The notes: generated by a model from the sequence alone, not told the origin. 64,000 nucleotides of DNA from Prorocentrum cordatum (GCA_963575745.1 CAUYUJ010020526.1:49177-113176); one strand, 5' to 3'. Positions 21,071 to 32,859 are shown, counted from the first letter of the stretch. A program made the numbers and translations.

Positions 21071-21299
21071 CGGGGAGGGGACTTGAGACGGGACGGTGTG
21101 TTGCAGCCTCGTCGATGCATCTGGGGTTTGCTCTGGTCCCTCTCCCCCTCCTCTCCTCTCCTCTCTGCCCCTCTGGCCTCGGGCAGCACGGACCTGCCGC
21201 AGGCTGCCCCACCGTCTCTCCAGTACTTCGCCGATGGCTGCTTCGTCTCTCAAGATGGCTCTAGGCATCCTTTATACGTTTAGCTAGCTTGGTGATCCT

Positions 21300-21735
21300 C
21301 GTCCTTGCTCCCCCCTCCTCCTCCGCCGCCTTCTCCTCCTCCTCCTCCTCCTCCTCCTCCTCGTCCTCCTCGTCCTCTTCGTCCTCCTCGCTCCACCTCC
21401 CCCTTCCTCCTCATCCTCCTCGCTGCTCCCCCCCTCGTTTTTTCATCCTCCTCTGTCTCCTCCTCCTCCTCCTTCTCCTCGTCCTCCTCCTCCCCCTCTC
21501 CTCCTCCTCCGCCGCGGCCCTCCTCCTCCTCCTCCTCCTCCTTACCTCCTCCGTGCTTCTCCGTCCCCCTCCGTCCTCCTCCGCCCGCCGCCCGCCCGCC
21601 GGCGAAGGCACGCAACCATCGCGACCGGAATCGTGCTGCCTCCGGCCCCGCCCGCGCAGACGTAGGCCGCTTGCGCCGCAGGCGCGGGCGGGCGAGGTCG
21701 CCGAAAGCGAGGAGGAGGAGGAGGCGGAGGAGGTT
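21300..21735. repeat. (CCT)n tract followed by GC-rich spacer and (GGA)n
   Basis: Pyrimidine CCT/CTC repeats run to about 21570, with a purine GAGGAGG tract at 21707-21733, an inverted pair of arrays. Confidence 0.85.
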
Positions 21736-21845
21736 GGTCTTTGAGAACGTTGCTTTCGGGGAGCAGCAGTATTTGCTTTCGGCAGGGGGGCGTACGCCTT
21801 TGCGCTCCACCGACGGGGGCGAAGGGGGAGGGGGGAGGAGGGCAA

Positions 21846-22255
<410 letters not shown>

Positions 22256-22329
22256 ATGCTGCTGCTGATGATGCTGCTTCTGATGATGATGATGATGATG
22301 ATGAGGATGATGAGGATGATAATGATGGT

Positions 22330-22489
22330 AGCGTTGATGATTGTTATCGCTATTAGTATCATTATTATTATTGATTATGTTATTACTGTTACTTTATCGT
22401 TGTTGTTATATTAGTATTATTGTTTTCTATTACTACTATTAGTATTATTATCATTATTAGTATTATTAGTATTAGTATTATTATTAGTA

Positions 22490-22531
<42 letters not shown>

Positions 22532-22640
22532 CAGTAGTATTAATATTTTTAGTGTTGTTAGTACTATTTTTATTATCATAATTCTTATTCGTTAGTTGTA
22601 GTATTATTGTCATTATTATTCCTTTTAATCGCAGTTTTAT
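22330..22640. repeat. AT-rich island of (ATT/TTA) and (CATTAT) repeats
   Basis: Composition switches sharply from GC-rich to over 75 percent A+T by eye, with ATTATT, AGTATT and ATCATT units. A companion island lies at 32670-32925. Confidence 0.85.
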
Positions 22641-22654
22641 GTATTGTTATACTG

Positions 22655-22795
22655 ACTCTTATTAGGATGCTTTTGATGATGAGGATGATAAGGATGCTGA
22701 CGATGATGCTGATGATGCTGCTGCTGATGATGATGCTGATGATGATGCTGATGATGATGATGAGGAGGAGGAGGAGAAGGAGGAGGAGGGGGGGG
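22655..22795. repeat. Interrupted (GAT/GCT)n and (GGA)n
   Basis: GATGAT, GATGCT and finally GAGGAGGAG units close the AT-rich island on its right. Confidence 0.85.
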
Positions 22796-22799
22796 TGGA

Positions 22800-24645
22800 C
22801 CAAGAGGGGAGTGACGACTAGGGGTCGGGAAAATATTTCTTCAGCACGTCCGCCAGCCCTCACACTGGTTCGCGAGCATGCCCCAGGCTGTGACTGGCTC
22901 ACCCCCCTCCTCCACGCCCCGCTCCCGGACGCCCTCCATCGGATCGTTTGGGGTCGGGCTCGGGAGTGAATCGCCGTGCGCGTGTGCGACGGCCGTCGCC
23001 GCCCAGGGCGGGCCTCTTCGCGGCCAGCCCCCCTGGCGGCGAGCCAGAGGGCGGCGACCGCGGCACGTGCTTGGCAGCGAGGGCGCGGGAAAAGGCGGCC
23101 GTCTTCGCAGCCCGCTCGCCCCGCCGTGCGTCCTCGCCGCCGTCGCGCCACTTTCGCACCTGCGCGCGGCGTCCGGGCCGCTGTGCAGTGTTGCCTCGGG
23201 GAGACGTGAGACTCGGGTTCGCCGGAACTCGGATTCGCCGGCGCTTCTTCACGGACCTGTCCCGCATCTTGACCCCGTGGGACGTCTTCAGCGGGAGCTC
23301 GCGTCAGATTTCAGATTTGGTCTCGTCATTTTCCTGACGGCCCTGTCAGGACCAACCCGAGTCCCCCGAAACCGAGTCTTACGTCTATGCCAATGTCGCG
23401 ATGGCGTCGCCATCGCCGTCGTCGTCGCCGCCGTCTCGCCGTGCCTGTCGCCTATATAAGTCGTTGTGCTTGTCGTTGTGCCATCGCGATGTAATCTTCT
23501 TCCTTTCGCTCCCGTTCTTCCCGCCAGCTCCTGGCCACTCTGTCTTCCCAAAACTGGTCGCTGCACCATCATTATTATTGTCCTCCTCCCCCTCGCCCTC
23601 CCTCTCCCCCTCCAGTCTACCTGCCTTTCCCTCTTCCTTGCGATCCTGCAATTCCGTCCTGCACCTGTCCCCAGGCCTCTCCCAGGGTCCATCTTAGCCA
23701 GTTTTGAGCTGCGTCCAGCGGGTGGAGGGGAAGGGGGGAAACTATCAGGAAAACAAGGGCAAGGAGGAGGACGGGGACGAGGACGAGGAGGAGGAGGAGG
23801 AGGAGAAGGAGAAGGAGGAGGAGGAGGAGGAGGAGGAGGAGGAGGAGGAGGAGGTTTATCCCAAACCCGTCCAGGGAAAAAATCTAGCGGGTCGTGCGTA
23901 GATTTTTTCGAGGCCCGTGTGCGCTCATAGCAGAAGCGATGCCATGCCTCGCTGGGGAAACGAGCATCTCGCCAAACTCATTGGTTGATGTTTTGGGATT
24001 GGGATCGTCGTTCTGTTGGGGCGAGAGGAGCAGACGCAGTTATGAAATGGCGCGAACGTTGGGAGTGCCGGAGACGCGGGACGAGTTTGGGGATCAATTT
24101 TTCCACCTTGTTTTCCGGTGGTTTTGCAGCGTTAGCCATTTCCTGGGCAGGTGACGCGGCACGACGTGTCTCGACGCATGGCTGCTCACAGGTCCAAGGG
24201 CACCAGGGGTGTTCTGGTTTGGGGGTAAGATTTTCGGCTCACTTGGACCCGACAAAAATATCCCCAAACCGTTTTGGGGTGATTCGTTGTGAGGTTAATT
24301 TTGAAAATTTGGTAGGTCAGTATTTCGTCGGTTTTCCCCATGGAGGGTTGCTGCGCGGGCTGATCCTCTCCTGTTTGAGGTGGCCAGTGCTCTCGGAGTA
24401 TGTGTTATTTGGGTGCGCGGCATAGGTCAGGGATCCAGGCTGACGAGTCTTGAGGCGTTCGTTGCCGACCAGTTGATTGTAACGACTTCTTCAAACCATT
24501 GCCTATGGGGCGCAGCGGTCTCACACTGCCAGGCGTCGGCCGCAATGTCGACAGAACCGCATTGCCGCGGCAGTAACAAATCACCCACGTCCGCGGTGGG
24601 CGGCGAAAAATCCTGGACAAGGGTAGGGGCAATAATTTCCCCGCG
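22800..24645. other. No recognised gene; (GAG)n at 23775-23855
   Basis: Frames such as 23985-24425 (a 146-codon frame containing HLDPTKISPNRFGVIRCEVN) have a more balanced composition than the surroundings, but match no family I know. A purine array at 23775-23855 is the only clear repeat. Confidence 0.4.
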
Positions 24646-24842
24646 CAGGAGGAGAAGGAGGAGGAGGAGGAGGGAGGGAGGGGGAGGAGGAATCGCTCGA
24701 CCCCTCGCATGTACTCGGCTCGAGTGAGCGATCACCAGGTGCTCCTGGAACCCCTCCGGATCACCCCTCCTCGTGCGCACTCGCGCAACCGGGACCGCAT
24801 CTTCACGTTCCATCCGGACGGCGCAGCTGTCCGCCTCATACT

Positions 24843-24945
24843 ATGGGCTCCGCGTCTTCGACCGCCGCCACGTCCTCGCTACTCGCGGGCCCTGGCGTCC
24901 CGGAGAAGTCCTACGGAGCAGTCGACGAGCCGAAGGCCGTTTCCC
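24843..24945 (+). other. Possible first exon with myristoylation-type start, unassigned
   Basis: ATG at 24843 opens MGSASSTAATSSLLAGPGVP then EKSYGAVDEPKAV before a (CCT)n array. MGxxxS is an N-myristoylation pattern, but no homology or downstream exon is seen, so it may be chance. Confidence 0.15.
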
Positions 24946-25130
24946 CCTCACCCTCACCCTCCTCCTCCTCCTCCTCCTCCTCCTCCTCCTCCTCCTCCTC
25001 CTCCTCCTCCTCTCCTTCCTCCCCTTCTCTCCCTCCTCCTCTCCTCTCCGACCCCCTCCCTCTCCATCTCCCCTCCTGATTGGCCCTCCCCCTCTCCTCC
25101 TCTTCCTCCCCCTCCTCCTCCCTTTCCTCT
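24940..25130. repeat. (CCT)n / CCCCTC tract
   Basis: Pyrimidine-only trinucleotide array with degenerate flanks. Confidence 0.9.
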
Positions 25131-25795
25131 GTACGGAATCTGCCCGGGTAATCATTGTCACGGGTAGCTCGGCCAGGCGTTGATTTTTACGTCTGCCTGC
25201 TACGTGCAGAAGCGCAGCGAGATCCCACCCAGCATTCCTGACGCAACGTCGTCCAGAATCACTGTCGCTTGTAATACGGTGTAGTTTACCAGCGTTGGAA
25301 GTACTCCCAGGATTCTTCCTCTTCCTCCCCCTCCTCCTCTTCCTCTGCGCACATTGCCCCCATAGACCTCCAAAGAACTTGGAAAAACTGCCAGCCGCCT
25401 CCCAGAGACTCCAGCGACCCCACCGGAGACCCCCGCCTGACCTTCCCCTCTTTATTTTCTTTTCTTGCGCAGATCCTACGACACGCTTGTCGGCCGTGGA
25501 ATGGTACATCCCGTAGAGGGAGAGAGAGAGAGAGAGAGAGACAAAGACCAGTGCGCGTCAGAGGTGCATTGGCAAGATGGTGAAACAGTCCACTGCACGC
25601 CAGGCGGCGCATTGACCGCTCGTAGTCAGTGGCCGTCCGCGAACCAATAATGGTGACACTGCGGAAGCGAGCACTTTTATTCTAGGGTCCCGGCAGTTCT
25701 CGAATTGGAGCCTGAACGCAGCCGCAGAGGCAGGACAGGGACCAAAAGCGAGGGGCAGGGGGAAAAGAGTGAGCGGTCCAAGCAACATCCATATA
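25131..25795. other. No gene seen
   Basis: Mixed sequence with a short (GA)n run at about 25519-25540. No motif or long repeat recognised. Confidence 0.4.
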
Positions 25796-25890
25796 TGTCG
25801 GCGGTGCCACGTGGCACGAACCACGTCCCCCAGTACTACGGGGGGGTTTCGTGCAGGCCGCACCGGGTGCCGCCGACGGCTCAGAACCCC
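25796..25890. mobile_element. Short inverted-repeat element (GTCGGCGGTGCC termini)
   Basis: TGTCGGCGGTGCCACGTGGC at the left pairs with GCACCGGGTGCCGCCGACGG at the right, about 85 bp in total. A related pair (GGCGGTGCCGCCGG and CGGGTACCGCCGACATAC) bounds about 26378-26460. GTTTCGTGC and GGGGGGTT words lie in both. Confidence 0.5.
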
Positions 25891-25907
25891 CCAGGTGGGG
25901 TATAGGG

Positions 25908-26075
25908 GGGAGGAGGACGAGGAGGAGGACGAGGAGGAGGACGAGGAGGAGGAGAGGAGGAGGAGGAGGAGGAGGAGGAGGAGGAGGAGGAGGAGGAGGA
26001 GGAGGAGGAGGAGGAGGAGGAGGAGAAGGAGGAGGAGGAGGAGGAGGTGGAGGAGGAGGAGGAGGAGGAGCAGGA
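25908..26075. repeat. (GAGGAC)n and (GGA)n microsatellite
   Basis: GAGGAGGAC units turn into pure GGA, with a related CAGGAGG end. Confidence 0.93.
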
Positions 26076-26239
26076 GGGAATGGCAGCGCTGTTGTCGACA
26101 TTGCTGGGCACGTGGCAACAGGAGGCACTCCCGGGTGGGCCACCTGCCCCAGAGGACGTTCTGAGCCTCCTGGGACGGGTCGACGGAGCGGCCGCGTACA
26201 GAAGAGCGGTGCCGCCTTGTTCTGGCACGTCCTGGGGGC

Positions 26240-26465
26240 GGTCACGCATCGGGGTGGAGGTTCGTGCGTGCGGGGGGGTTTCGTGCATACCCAGGGGGGT
26301 TCGTGCTTACCGGGGGGGTTCGTGCAGGCTGCCGTTGGGTTTCGTGCTTGCAGGGGCGTTTCGTGTCGGCTCGCACTGGCGGTGCCGCCGGCTCGAACCC
26401 CCCCAGGATGGAGTTTACCAGGGGGGGGATTTCGCTCCGCACCGGGTACCGCCGACATACATGAA
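26240..26465. repeat. Degenerate GGGGGGTTTCGTGC tandem units
   Basis: Six or so copies of GGGGGGTTCGTGC spaced 20-30 bp lead into the second GTCGGCGG-type inverted-repeat pair. Confidence 0.6.
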
Positions 26466-26696
26466 AAACAGCTCCTGAGCCATGGGCCGTCCGGCGCAGG
26501 GGCATGAACGAATAATCCCCCGCTTCCCTTCCTTCGAGTAGGGGGGTCGACTGCAGAGCTGATTCATCCCAGAGTTGGTGTGTTCGTCGCGTCTACGAAA
26601 TTCTGGGTATCATGTTCCGTAGTTTTGCAGATGCCCCCCTCGCGGCAGCTCGACGCTGGAGGCCTGGGTCGGCCCATCTTATCTGGGTAGGATTAA

Positions 26697-26815
26697 GTCG
26701 TGCCCGTCCCTCTACAGGAGGAATCTTCAGAATCTTCAGAACTGGCGGGGTATATTTTTTTGGGGTATTTGTGTTTCATCATCCAAAATCTGCCTGGAGG
26801 GGGACCTGCCCGACC
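26697..26815. mobile_element. Introner-like element 1
   Basis: Left end GTGCCCGTCCCTCTACAGGA, right end TCTGCCTGGAGGGGGACCTG followed by CCCGACC. The ends are imperfect inverted repeats, and match the ends of elements at 28514, 47580, 49133 and 53741. About 119 bp, non-coding. Each terminus carries a polypyrimidine-CTACAG sequence that looks like a 3' splice site. Confidence 0.7.
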
Positions 26816-26949
26816 TGAGGGTAGGACATCAACCGCCATGCCCTGCTGGGGCACCTTCCCGACGATTTTTTTCAAGCTGCCTCCCGCCGTGGCCACGAGG
26901 GCCTGTTCTCCCAGGAGGCACCATGGCAACAGCTTAGAAAAACGTCCTT

Positions 26950-26990
26950 CCTCATCCTCCTCCTCCTCTTCCTCCTCCTCCTCCTCCTCC
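26950..26990. repeat. (TCC)n microsatellite
   Basis: CTCCTCCTCC units over about 40 bp. Confidence 0.9.
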
Positions 26991-27329
26991 AACGTCGAAG
27001 ATCAAGGATTTTCCCATTCCTTTTCTTTTACTGTTTTGCATTCTCAGTATCTTTGTTTCTGTCTTTTCTTTACTCGCTCACTTGCAGATTTGTGTATAGG
27101 GATAGTCATCAAGCACAAGAGCAATCACAACCTGCAAGCGACATTGCGACACTACTCAAAGGTCGCCCTCCCGCTTCCCCGCGCCCCCTTTTCTGGCGCA
27201 GACCTGCCGCGGCCGAGGGAGAAAAGGAGCAAGTAGGACAACTCCCGAAGGCCGAGGGTCGAGAAGAAAAAACGATGGAACGGGGACGGTCAGAAAACGG
27301 TCCTGGGAGTGGGTCGAGATTTCCGCGGA

Positions 27330-27480
27330 TTCCGCATTACAGAATGAAGACGTCGGATTTCTGGGTCCCGACATTTTTTGGTTCACGACGTTGTCCCGTG
27401 GAGCTCTATATCACCTCTCCCTGGGACTGGTTTTCCCTCCCGAGCTGCTTTCGGACGGGGGCCGGGGCCCCCCAGAGCTG
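27330..27480. repeat. Dispersed repeat of about 130-150 bp, copy 1 of 4
   Basis: Shared words in order: a TTTTTC/TTTTTT region, a CCCTGGGGA- or CCAGGGGC-like segment, CCGGTTTTCCATCCC, a GTTCTTTGAC-like stretch, GGTCCC, and GGCCCAGCGAGGGCCCC. Further copies lie at 29055-29200, 29445-29580 and 31430-31560. Confidence 0.55.
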
Positions 27481-27924
27481 ACGCCGAACACAGCCTAAAA
27501 AGACAGGAGGCCTGATGATTTTTCGCAGCGAGAGGATCAGGAACACAATCTTCGGGTTGGGAGGATGTGGTTGGGAGAAATGAGGATATCTTTACCCGTA
27601 TCGTTCATTGCATCTGGATGCTATTGCTCATGCCCTTCATCCTCCCAACCCCTTCCTCCCAACACGCTTCTTCTTCTTCTCCTCAGAGGAGGCGGGGAAG
27701 CATCTGAGAAATGGCGCCGCCCCCCCTCCCCTGGAGGTCCCAGGAGGTCTCCGAGAGGCTCGGGGCATCTAAGTCGGGTGGGGCCAGGACGAGAATAGAT
27801 CCGATCCGGGCCTTCAGGACGCTTTCAAAGCGTTTCGGAACGCTCTCAGAAGGCCGCGGCGCTCGAGACAGCCTCCAGAGCCGCCAGACTTCAGATATTC
27901 TCGATTTATCATCACCCGTCGGGG

Positions 27925-28082
27925 GTTGCTAAAAGATGCCCCTGGCCCAAGGTGCCCTCAGCTTTTCGCTCCATTTTGGAGCCCCATGGGGCCCCCTGGC
28001 CTCGTGAGGGGTGCTCTGGAGGCCATGGGGGCCTCGTTGGGGAATCCTGGGGGCAGCTTGGGCCAGGGGCACTTTTTGCAAC
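27925..28082. mobile_element. MITE-like element with about 33-bp TIRs
   Basis: Left end GTTGCTAAAAGATGCCCCTG, GCCCAAGGTGCCCT. The right end, reversed, reads GTTGCAAAAAGTGCCCCTGG, CCCAAGCTGCCCC. About 158 bp, no coding capacity. Termini differ from the GGGCATGTCC introner family. Confidence 0.75.
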
Positions 28083-28119
28083 ACCCAAACTCGTTATGTC
28101 CTCGTCCTCGCTGTGTCTT

Positions 28120-28385
28120 GCTAAGAAGCTCCTTGTGATCCAAAAGTGGGTCCAGCTGAAAGGGACTGGTGCAACACATTTTGGGCAATTGTATTGCTAT
28201 TGCATTGTGCCAGAGACTTGTATCGAATTGTATTGCATTGTATTGCAACTGATGTATTGCTCGCGAAAGCCGAGCAATACATTTGCGCACCGGAATGTAT
28301 TGCACACCCCAAATCTACTGCACCCCACCCCACAAAAATCTATTGCACCAAATCTATTGCACCACCACCTTGTCGCTGGAACCCT
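28120..28385. repeat. (TGTATTGCA)n-type short repeats
   Basis: TATTGCA or its variants recur more than ten times between 28190 and 28375 (for example ATTGTATTGCATTGTATTGC). No gene. Confidence 0.7.
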
Positions 28386-28513
28386 TTTGGGTCAACCAGA
28401 GAAGTGGCCCTCCCCCCTCCCCTCCGGGGAGGCCCCAAGAGGAGGGCCAGAAGAGCGTCCGAGAGAGCCTCCCCCCCCGCGACCCTCGAGGGCCAACTTG
28501 GCAGTCCTGTGTT

Positions 28514-28673
28514 AGGTAGGGCATGTCCCTCTACAGGAGGAGTATTCCAAAACAATCAACAAATAGCCTTTGGGATAACTTGTCTATTTTGTTGGGACTA
28601 TTTCGGAGTATTTTGTGACAGTTGTTTATCTTTCTTCCAAAGGTCCGCCTGTAGGAGGACATGCCCGACCTAA
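28514..28673. mobile_element. Introner-like element 2
   Basis: Starts TTAGGTAGGGCATGTCCCTC, TACAGGAGGA. Ends TCCGCCTGTAGGAGGACATG, CCCGACCTAAG. The reversed end reads CTTAGGTCGGGCATGTCCTC, so the TIRs are about 28 bp with few mismatches. About 160 bp. It is the best preserved short copy in the window and defines the family ends. Confidence 0.8.
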
Positions 28674-28689
28674 GTCCCGTACCGTCGGG

Positions 28690-29045
28690 CCGAGGTATTG
28701 GGTCGAGGTCGGTTCGATGAGGGTGCCCCAAAAGTCTCCGAGTTCGTTGGGCGTGCACCTCGCGATGCGTCTCGCCCTGTGAGTGCTCTCCCCCCCTTTT
28801 CCCACCTCCGCGGCCGCTTGCGCCTTTCTCACCCCCCTCTTGCCGATGGGCAGTTGCATAGTGTCTGTCGTTTCCTGGTCCGCTTGAGCGCGCGTGCGGA
28901 CTGCCTCTGCCGCGCTGCGGCGCGAAAAGTTTGTTGGGCGTTCTGGTGCATCCTGGGCGAGGGTACCCCCGAATGTTCTTCAGCATGGCCGGCGGAGGGT
29001 TTCATGTTCTTGAACGGTGTTCATTTTCCCTGGTCCGACTGTAGC
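28690..29045. repeat. Second copy of the 20180-20440 dispersed repeat
   Basis: GGTCGAGGTCGGTTCGATGA, GAATGTTCTTCAGCATGGCC, TTTCATGTTCTTGAACG and TGGTCCGACTGTAG match the earlier copy in order. Confidence 0.6.
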
Positions 29046-29054
29046 ATTACACAC

Positions 29055-29620
29055 AGACCCCTGTCGTCATGACTTTTTCGTAATATCGATCCCCTGAGGT
29101 TTCGACCCTCTTCCAGGGGCCGGTTTTCCATCCCGAGTCGTTCTTTGATTGTCCCGAGGCCCGGTAGGGGCCCCCAGGGGCCAAAAAGAGCGCAAAACCT
29201 CCCGTCGTGATTTTTCATGACCCAGCAGGGTCTGGGAAAAGAGAGAGAGCTTCCTTCTCAGTGAGATTCAGTGAGATTCTGCCACGTTTGCTTTCGTGGC
29301 GTTGCCCCCCCCCCTCGCCGCCTCTTCCTCTGGTGCTGGACCGGAAAAGCGCGGCGCAATTCTCGGCCTGGGGTATCCAGTTTTCCTGCATGGGGCTCGC
29401 CAGAGAGCCCCGCCCCCTCTCCGCACGTGAGCAAACTTCCCAGACCCCCGATGTCATGAGTTTTTCCATGGCTGGCTCCCCAGAGGTGTGGACCTTTCCC
29501 TGGGGACCGTTTTTTCATCCCAGGCAGTTTTTTGAAGGTCCCGGATCCCGGCGAGGGACCCAGGGGTCAAAAATATTGAGATCTGGCGTGGAGAAAAAGT
29601 CGCAGCATCGTGAAAGATCA
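29055..29620. repeat. Dispersed 130-150 bp repeat, copies 2 and 3
   Basis: Copies at about 29055-29200 and 29445-29580 share GACTTTTTC/GAGTTTTTCC, CCAGGGGCCGGTTTTCCATC and CCCAGGGGYCAAAAA words. Confidence 0.6.
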
Positions 29621-29842
29621 CGACCAGATCTTCAGACCCGACTTTTTCTGCGGCATCTCTTAGGCTGGATCGGTCTGTGACGGTCCCCGTGCTCCGACGT
29701 TTTTATGTTTATTGATATTTCCCAACCATCCTGTGGTGTTGGGTCCTCGTTTTGAAGAGAGAGCGCCCGCTCACGCTCCCGCTTCTCCTCCCCCTCCTCC
29801 CCCCTCCCTCCTCCCACCATCATCATCGTCATCATCCTCCAT

Positions 29843-31360
29843 TTCGGCACACCCCTCACACGTTTCGTGGCCCCATAGGGAGCCCCACCGAAGGCCCCAG
29901 TGCTGCCGCCCGCATGCGTCCCGCACACCCAATTCGGCACACCCCTCACACGTTTCGTGGCCCCATAGGGAGCCCCACCGAAGGCCCCAGTGCTGCCGCC
30001 CGCATGCGTCCCGCACACCCAATTCGGCACACCCCTCACACGTTTCGTGGCCCCATAGGGAGCCCCACCGACGGCCCCAGTGCTGCCGCCCGCATGCGTC
30101 CCGCACCCCAATTCGGCACACCCCTCACACGTTTCGTGGCCCCATAGGAGCCCCACAAAGTTCGTGGCCCCATAGGGAGCCCACCGAAGGCCCCAGTGCT
30201 GCCGCCCGCATGCGTCCCACACCCAATTCGGCACACCCCTCACACGTTTCGTGGCCCCATAGGGAGCCCCACCGAAGGCCCCAGTGCTGCCGCCCGCATG
30301 CGTCCGCACACCCAATTCGGCACACCCCTCACACGTTTCGTGGCCCCATAGGGAGCCCCACCGAAGGCCCCAGTGCTGCCGCCCGCATGCGTCCCGCACA
30401 CCCAATTCGGCACACCCCTCACACGTTTCGTGGCCCCATAGGGAGCCCCACCGAAGGCCCCAGTGCTGCCGCCCGCATGCGTCCCGCACACCCAATTCGG
30501 CACACCCCTCACACGTTTCGTGGCCCCATAGGGAGCCCCACCGAAGGCCCCAGTGCTGCCGCCCGCATGCGTCACGCACACCCAATTCGGCACACCCCTC
30601 ACACGTTTCGTGGCCCCATAGGGAGCTCCACCGAAGGCCCCAGTGGCGGCGCTCACATGCGCATGCGTCCCGCACACCCATTTCGGCACATCCCTGACAG
30701 GTTTCGTGGCCCCATCATCCACCGGAGGCCCCAGTGGCGGCGCTCACATGCGTCACCCACACCCACCCAATTCGGCACACCCCTCACACGTTTCGTGGCC
30801 CCATAGGGAGCTCCACCGAAGGCCCCAGCGGCCGCGCTCACATGCGTCCCCGCCACCCATCCCGGCACGCCCCTCACAACAACAGGTTTCGTGGCCCCAT
30901 AGGGAGCTCCACCGAAGGCCCCAGTGGCACCGCCCGCATGCGTCACCACCCGCACCCAATTCGGCACACCCCTCACACGTTTCGTGGCCCCATAGAGAGC
31001 TGCACCGAAGGCCCCAGTGGCGGCGCTCACATGCGTCCCCGCCACACATCCCAGTACACCCCTCACGCGCTTCGTGGCCCCATAGGGAGCTCCACCGAAG
31101 GCCCCAGTAGCGGCGCTTACATGCGTCTCCGCCACCCATCCTGGCCCCCCCCCCCGCAGCAGCATCATGTTTCGGGGACCCATAGGGAGCTCCACTGGAG
31201 GCCCCAGTGGCGGCCCTCACATGCGTTTCCGCCACCCATATCGGCACGCCCCGCGCGTGTTTCATGTCCCCATAGGGAGCTTCGCCGAATGCCCCAGTGG
31301 CACCCATCTCGGCACACCCCTCACACGTTCCGTAGTCCTGTGGGGAGTTCCACTGAAGAT
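29843..31360. repeat. 90-bp minisatellite, about 16-17 copies
   Basis: The unit starts TTCGGCACACCCCTCACACG, TTTCGTGGCCCCATAGGGAG and contains CCCAGTGCTGCCGCCCGCAT. Start positions 29843, 29933 and 30023 show an exact 90-bp period. Because 90 is divisible by three, frames of over 300 codons stay open on both strands; these are repeat artefacts. Units after about 30620 are more divergent and vary in length. Confidence 0.95.
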
Positions 31361-31954
31361 GAAACCCGCAGCTGCGGTACTGACAACTGCATATGGTTGG
31401 GTTCTTCGCCAGGCTAATTAGAGTGTTTTTTGTCTTTCCTTTCGATGTGGGGTCCTCGGGAGGCTTGACCCCCTCCCCAGGGCCAGCTTTCCATCCTGTG
31501 TCGTTCTCTGACGGTCCCGTGGCCCAGCGAGGGCTCCTAGAAGCCGAATGAGTGGAGCAACTTCAGAAAACTGCGACAACGGCGAACAACCTTTTGGGAA
31601 TTCAATACGAAGCAAGGTTCTGTTGATTTCAGCAGCACGTAGACACAGCCGAACTGCGTAACACTTGGAGCGTTCGCTCCACCTGACAGGTCGTCCGAAA
31701 GCTTTACTGCGCCTCGAACGTTCCGCGTGTCATACGGCAGACATTCTGACGTGCTGCCTGCGAGCTGATCCGGGGAGCGTCGTTAACACAAGTGCAAAGC
31801 AAGCTCGGAAGGCCCCCCCTCCCCCCAGCGCAGGCGAGCCGCGGCGACGCCGAGAAGCCCGAGGCGGCCTCGCTGGACGCCGGGGCCCCAGTAGGGCGCC
31901 CCGCCGATGGGCCCCGCTCGCCCTCCCGGCGACGGGCTCCAGCGGCCGCCGATC
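31361..31954. other. Dispersed repeat copy 4 (31430-31560); otherwise no gene seen
   Basis: GACCCCCTCCCCAGGGCCAG, CTTTCCATCCTGTGTCGTTC and CTGACGGTCCCGTGGCCCAG match the copies at 27330 and 29055. Confidence 0.5.
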
Positions 31955-32220
31955 GAGCCTACTCTCTCCGTCCTCCCTCCATCCCCCCTCCCTCCATCCC
32001 TCCTCCCTCCTCCCTCCTCCTCCTCCTCCTCCTCCTCCTCCTCCTCCTCCTCCTCCTCCTCCCCTCCTCACTCCTCCCTCCTCCCTCCTCCCTCCTCCTC
32101 CTCCTCCTTCTCCTCCTGCTCCTCCTCGTCATCCTCCGATCGAGCCTCCCGCCTCCTCCTCATCCCTCCTCCTCCGCCTCCTCCTGCTCCTCCTCTTCCT
32201 CCTGCTCCTCCTCCTCCTCG
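31955..32220. repeat. (CCT)n pyrimidine tract
   Basis: CTCCCTCCAT, then long CTC runs with CTGCTCCTC interruptions. Confidence 0.9.
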
Positions 32221-32249
32221 CCTTCGTTCTCAGCGCTTGCAATAATTAC

Positions 32250-32650
32250 AAGGATGGAGCAGAGGTGGCTTTCAAAATGGGGCGCTCGCCTTAGTCCCGC
32301 GCGCATTTGTGTCCTTCGTCTGCAGCAGGCTCAACGCTGGAGGGGGTTTCCTTTTTCAAAATGGGGCTCTCAGGTCAGCGCAGAGTACATTCGCTTCATC
32401 AATGGAGCACAGGTGGTTTTCCAAATGGGACTCGCCCTATCGCCGCACATGCGTCTCAAACCTCTTGAGCATACGCGAGGATGGAGCACAGGTTGTTTTC
32501 AAAGCGGGACTCTCACGCGCGTACGTTTGTTTTCAGCGTTTGCAGCAAGTACAGGGGTGGAGGATGTTTCCGTGTTCAAATTCGGTTTTCGTTTAGAGTT
32601 CATTTTGATAAGTTAGCGACCATCTGCACGGAAGGAGGGCGTTTCCTTTT
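32250..32650. repeat. Degenerate tandem units of about 75-95 bp
   Basis: Four to five units share GGATGGAGCACAGGTGGTTT, TCAAAATGGG, CTCGC and a TTCAGC/CTGCAGC segment. The family also appears at 19985-20160. Confidence 0.65.
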
Positions 32651-32669
32651 CAGAACGGTGCCCTGGCTT

Positions 32670-32859
32670 TTTTTGTTTTTCTACTACTACGGCTATTATT
32701 ATTATTGCTATCATTACTATTATTCTTATTCTTCTTCTTATTCTTATTATGATTATTAGTATGATTATGATTATTATTATTAATAGTATTAGTGTTGTTG
32801 TTATTATTTTATGTACACATATATGTATGTTAATGTATTATTATTACTATTACTATTAC

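Noticed and set aside
27960-27990. Spliced-leader-like CTCCATTTTGGAGCC
   Set aside because: It is a small palindrome inside the inverted-repeat element at 27925; the leader's first nine bases are absent.
29632-30806. Frames of 349 and 364 codons on opposite strands
   Set aside because: Both are translations of the same 90-bp minisatellite, which has no stop in several frames.
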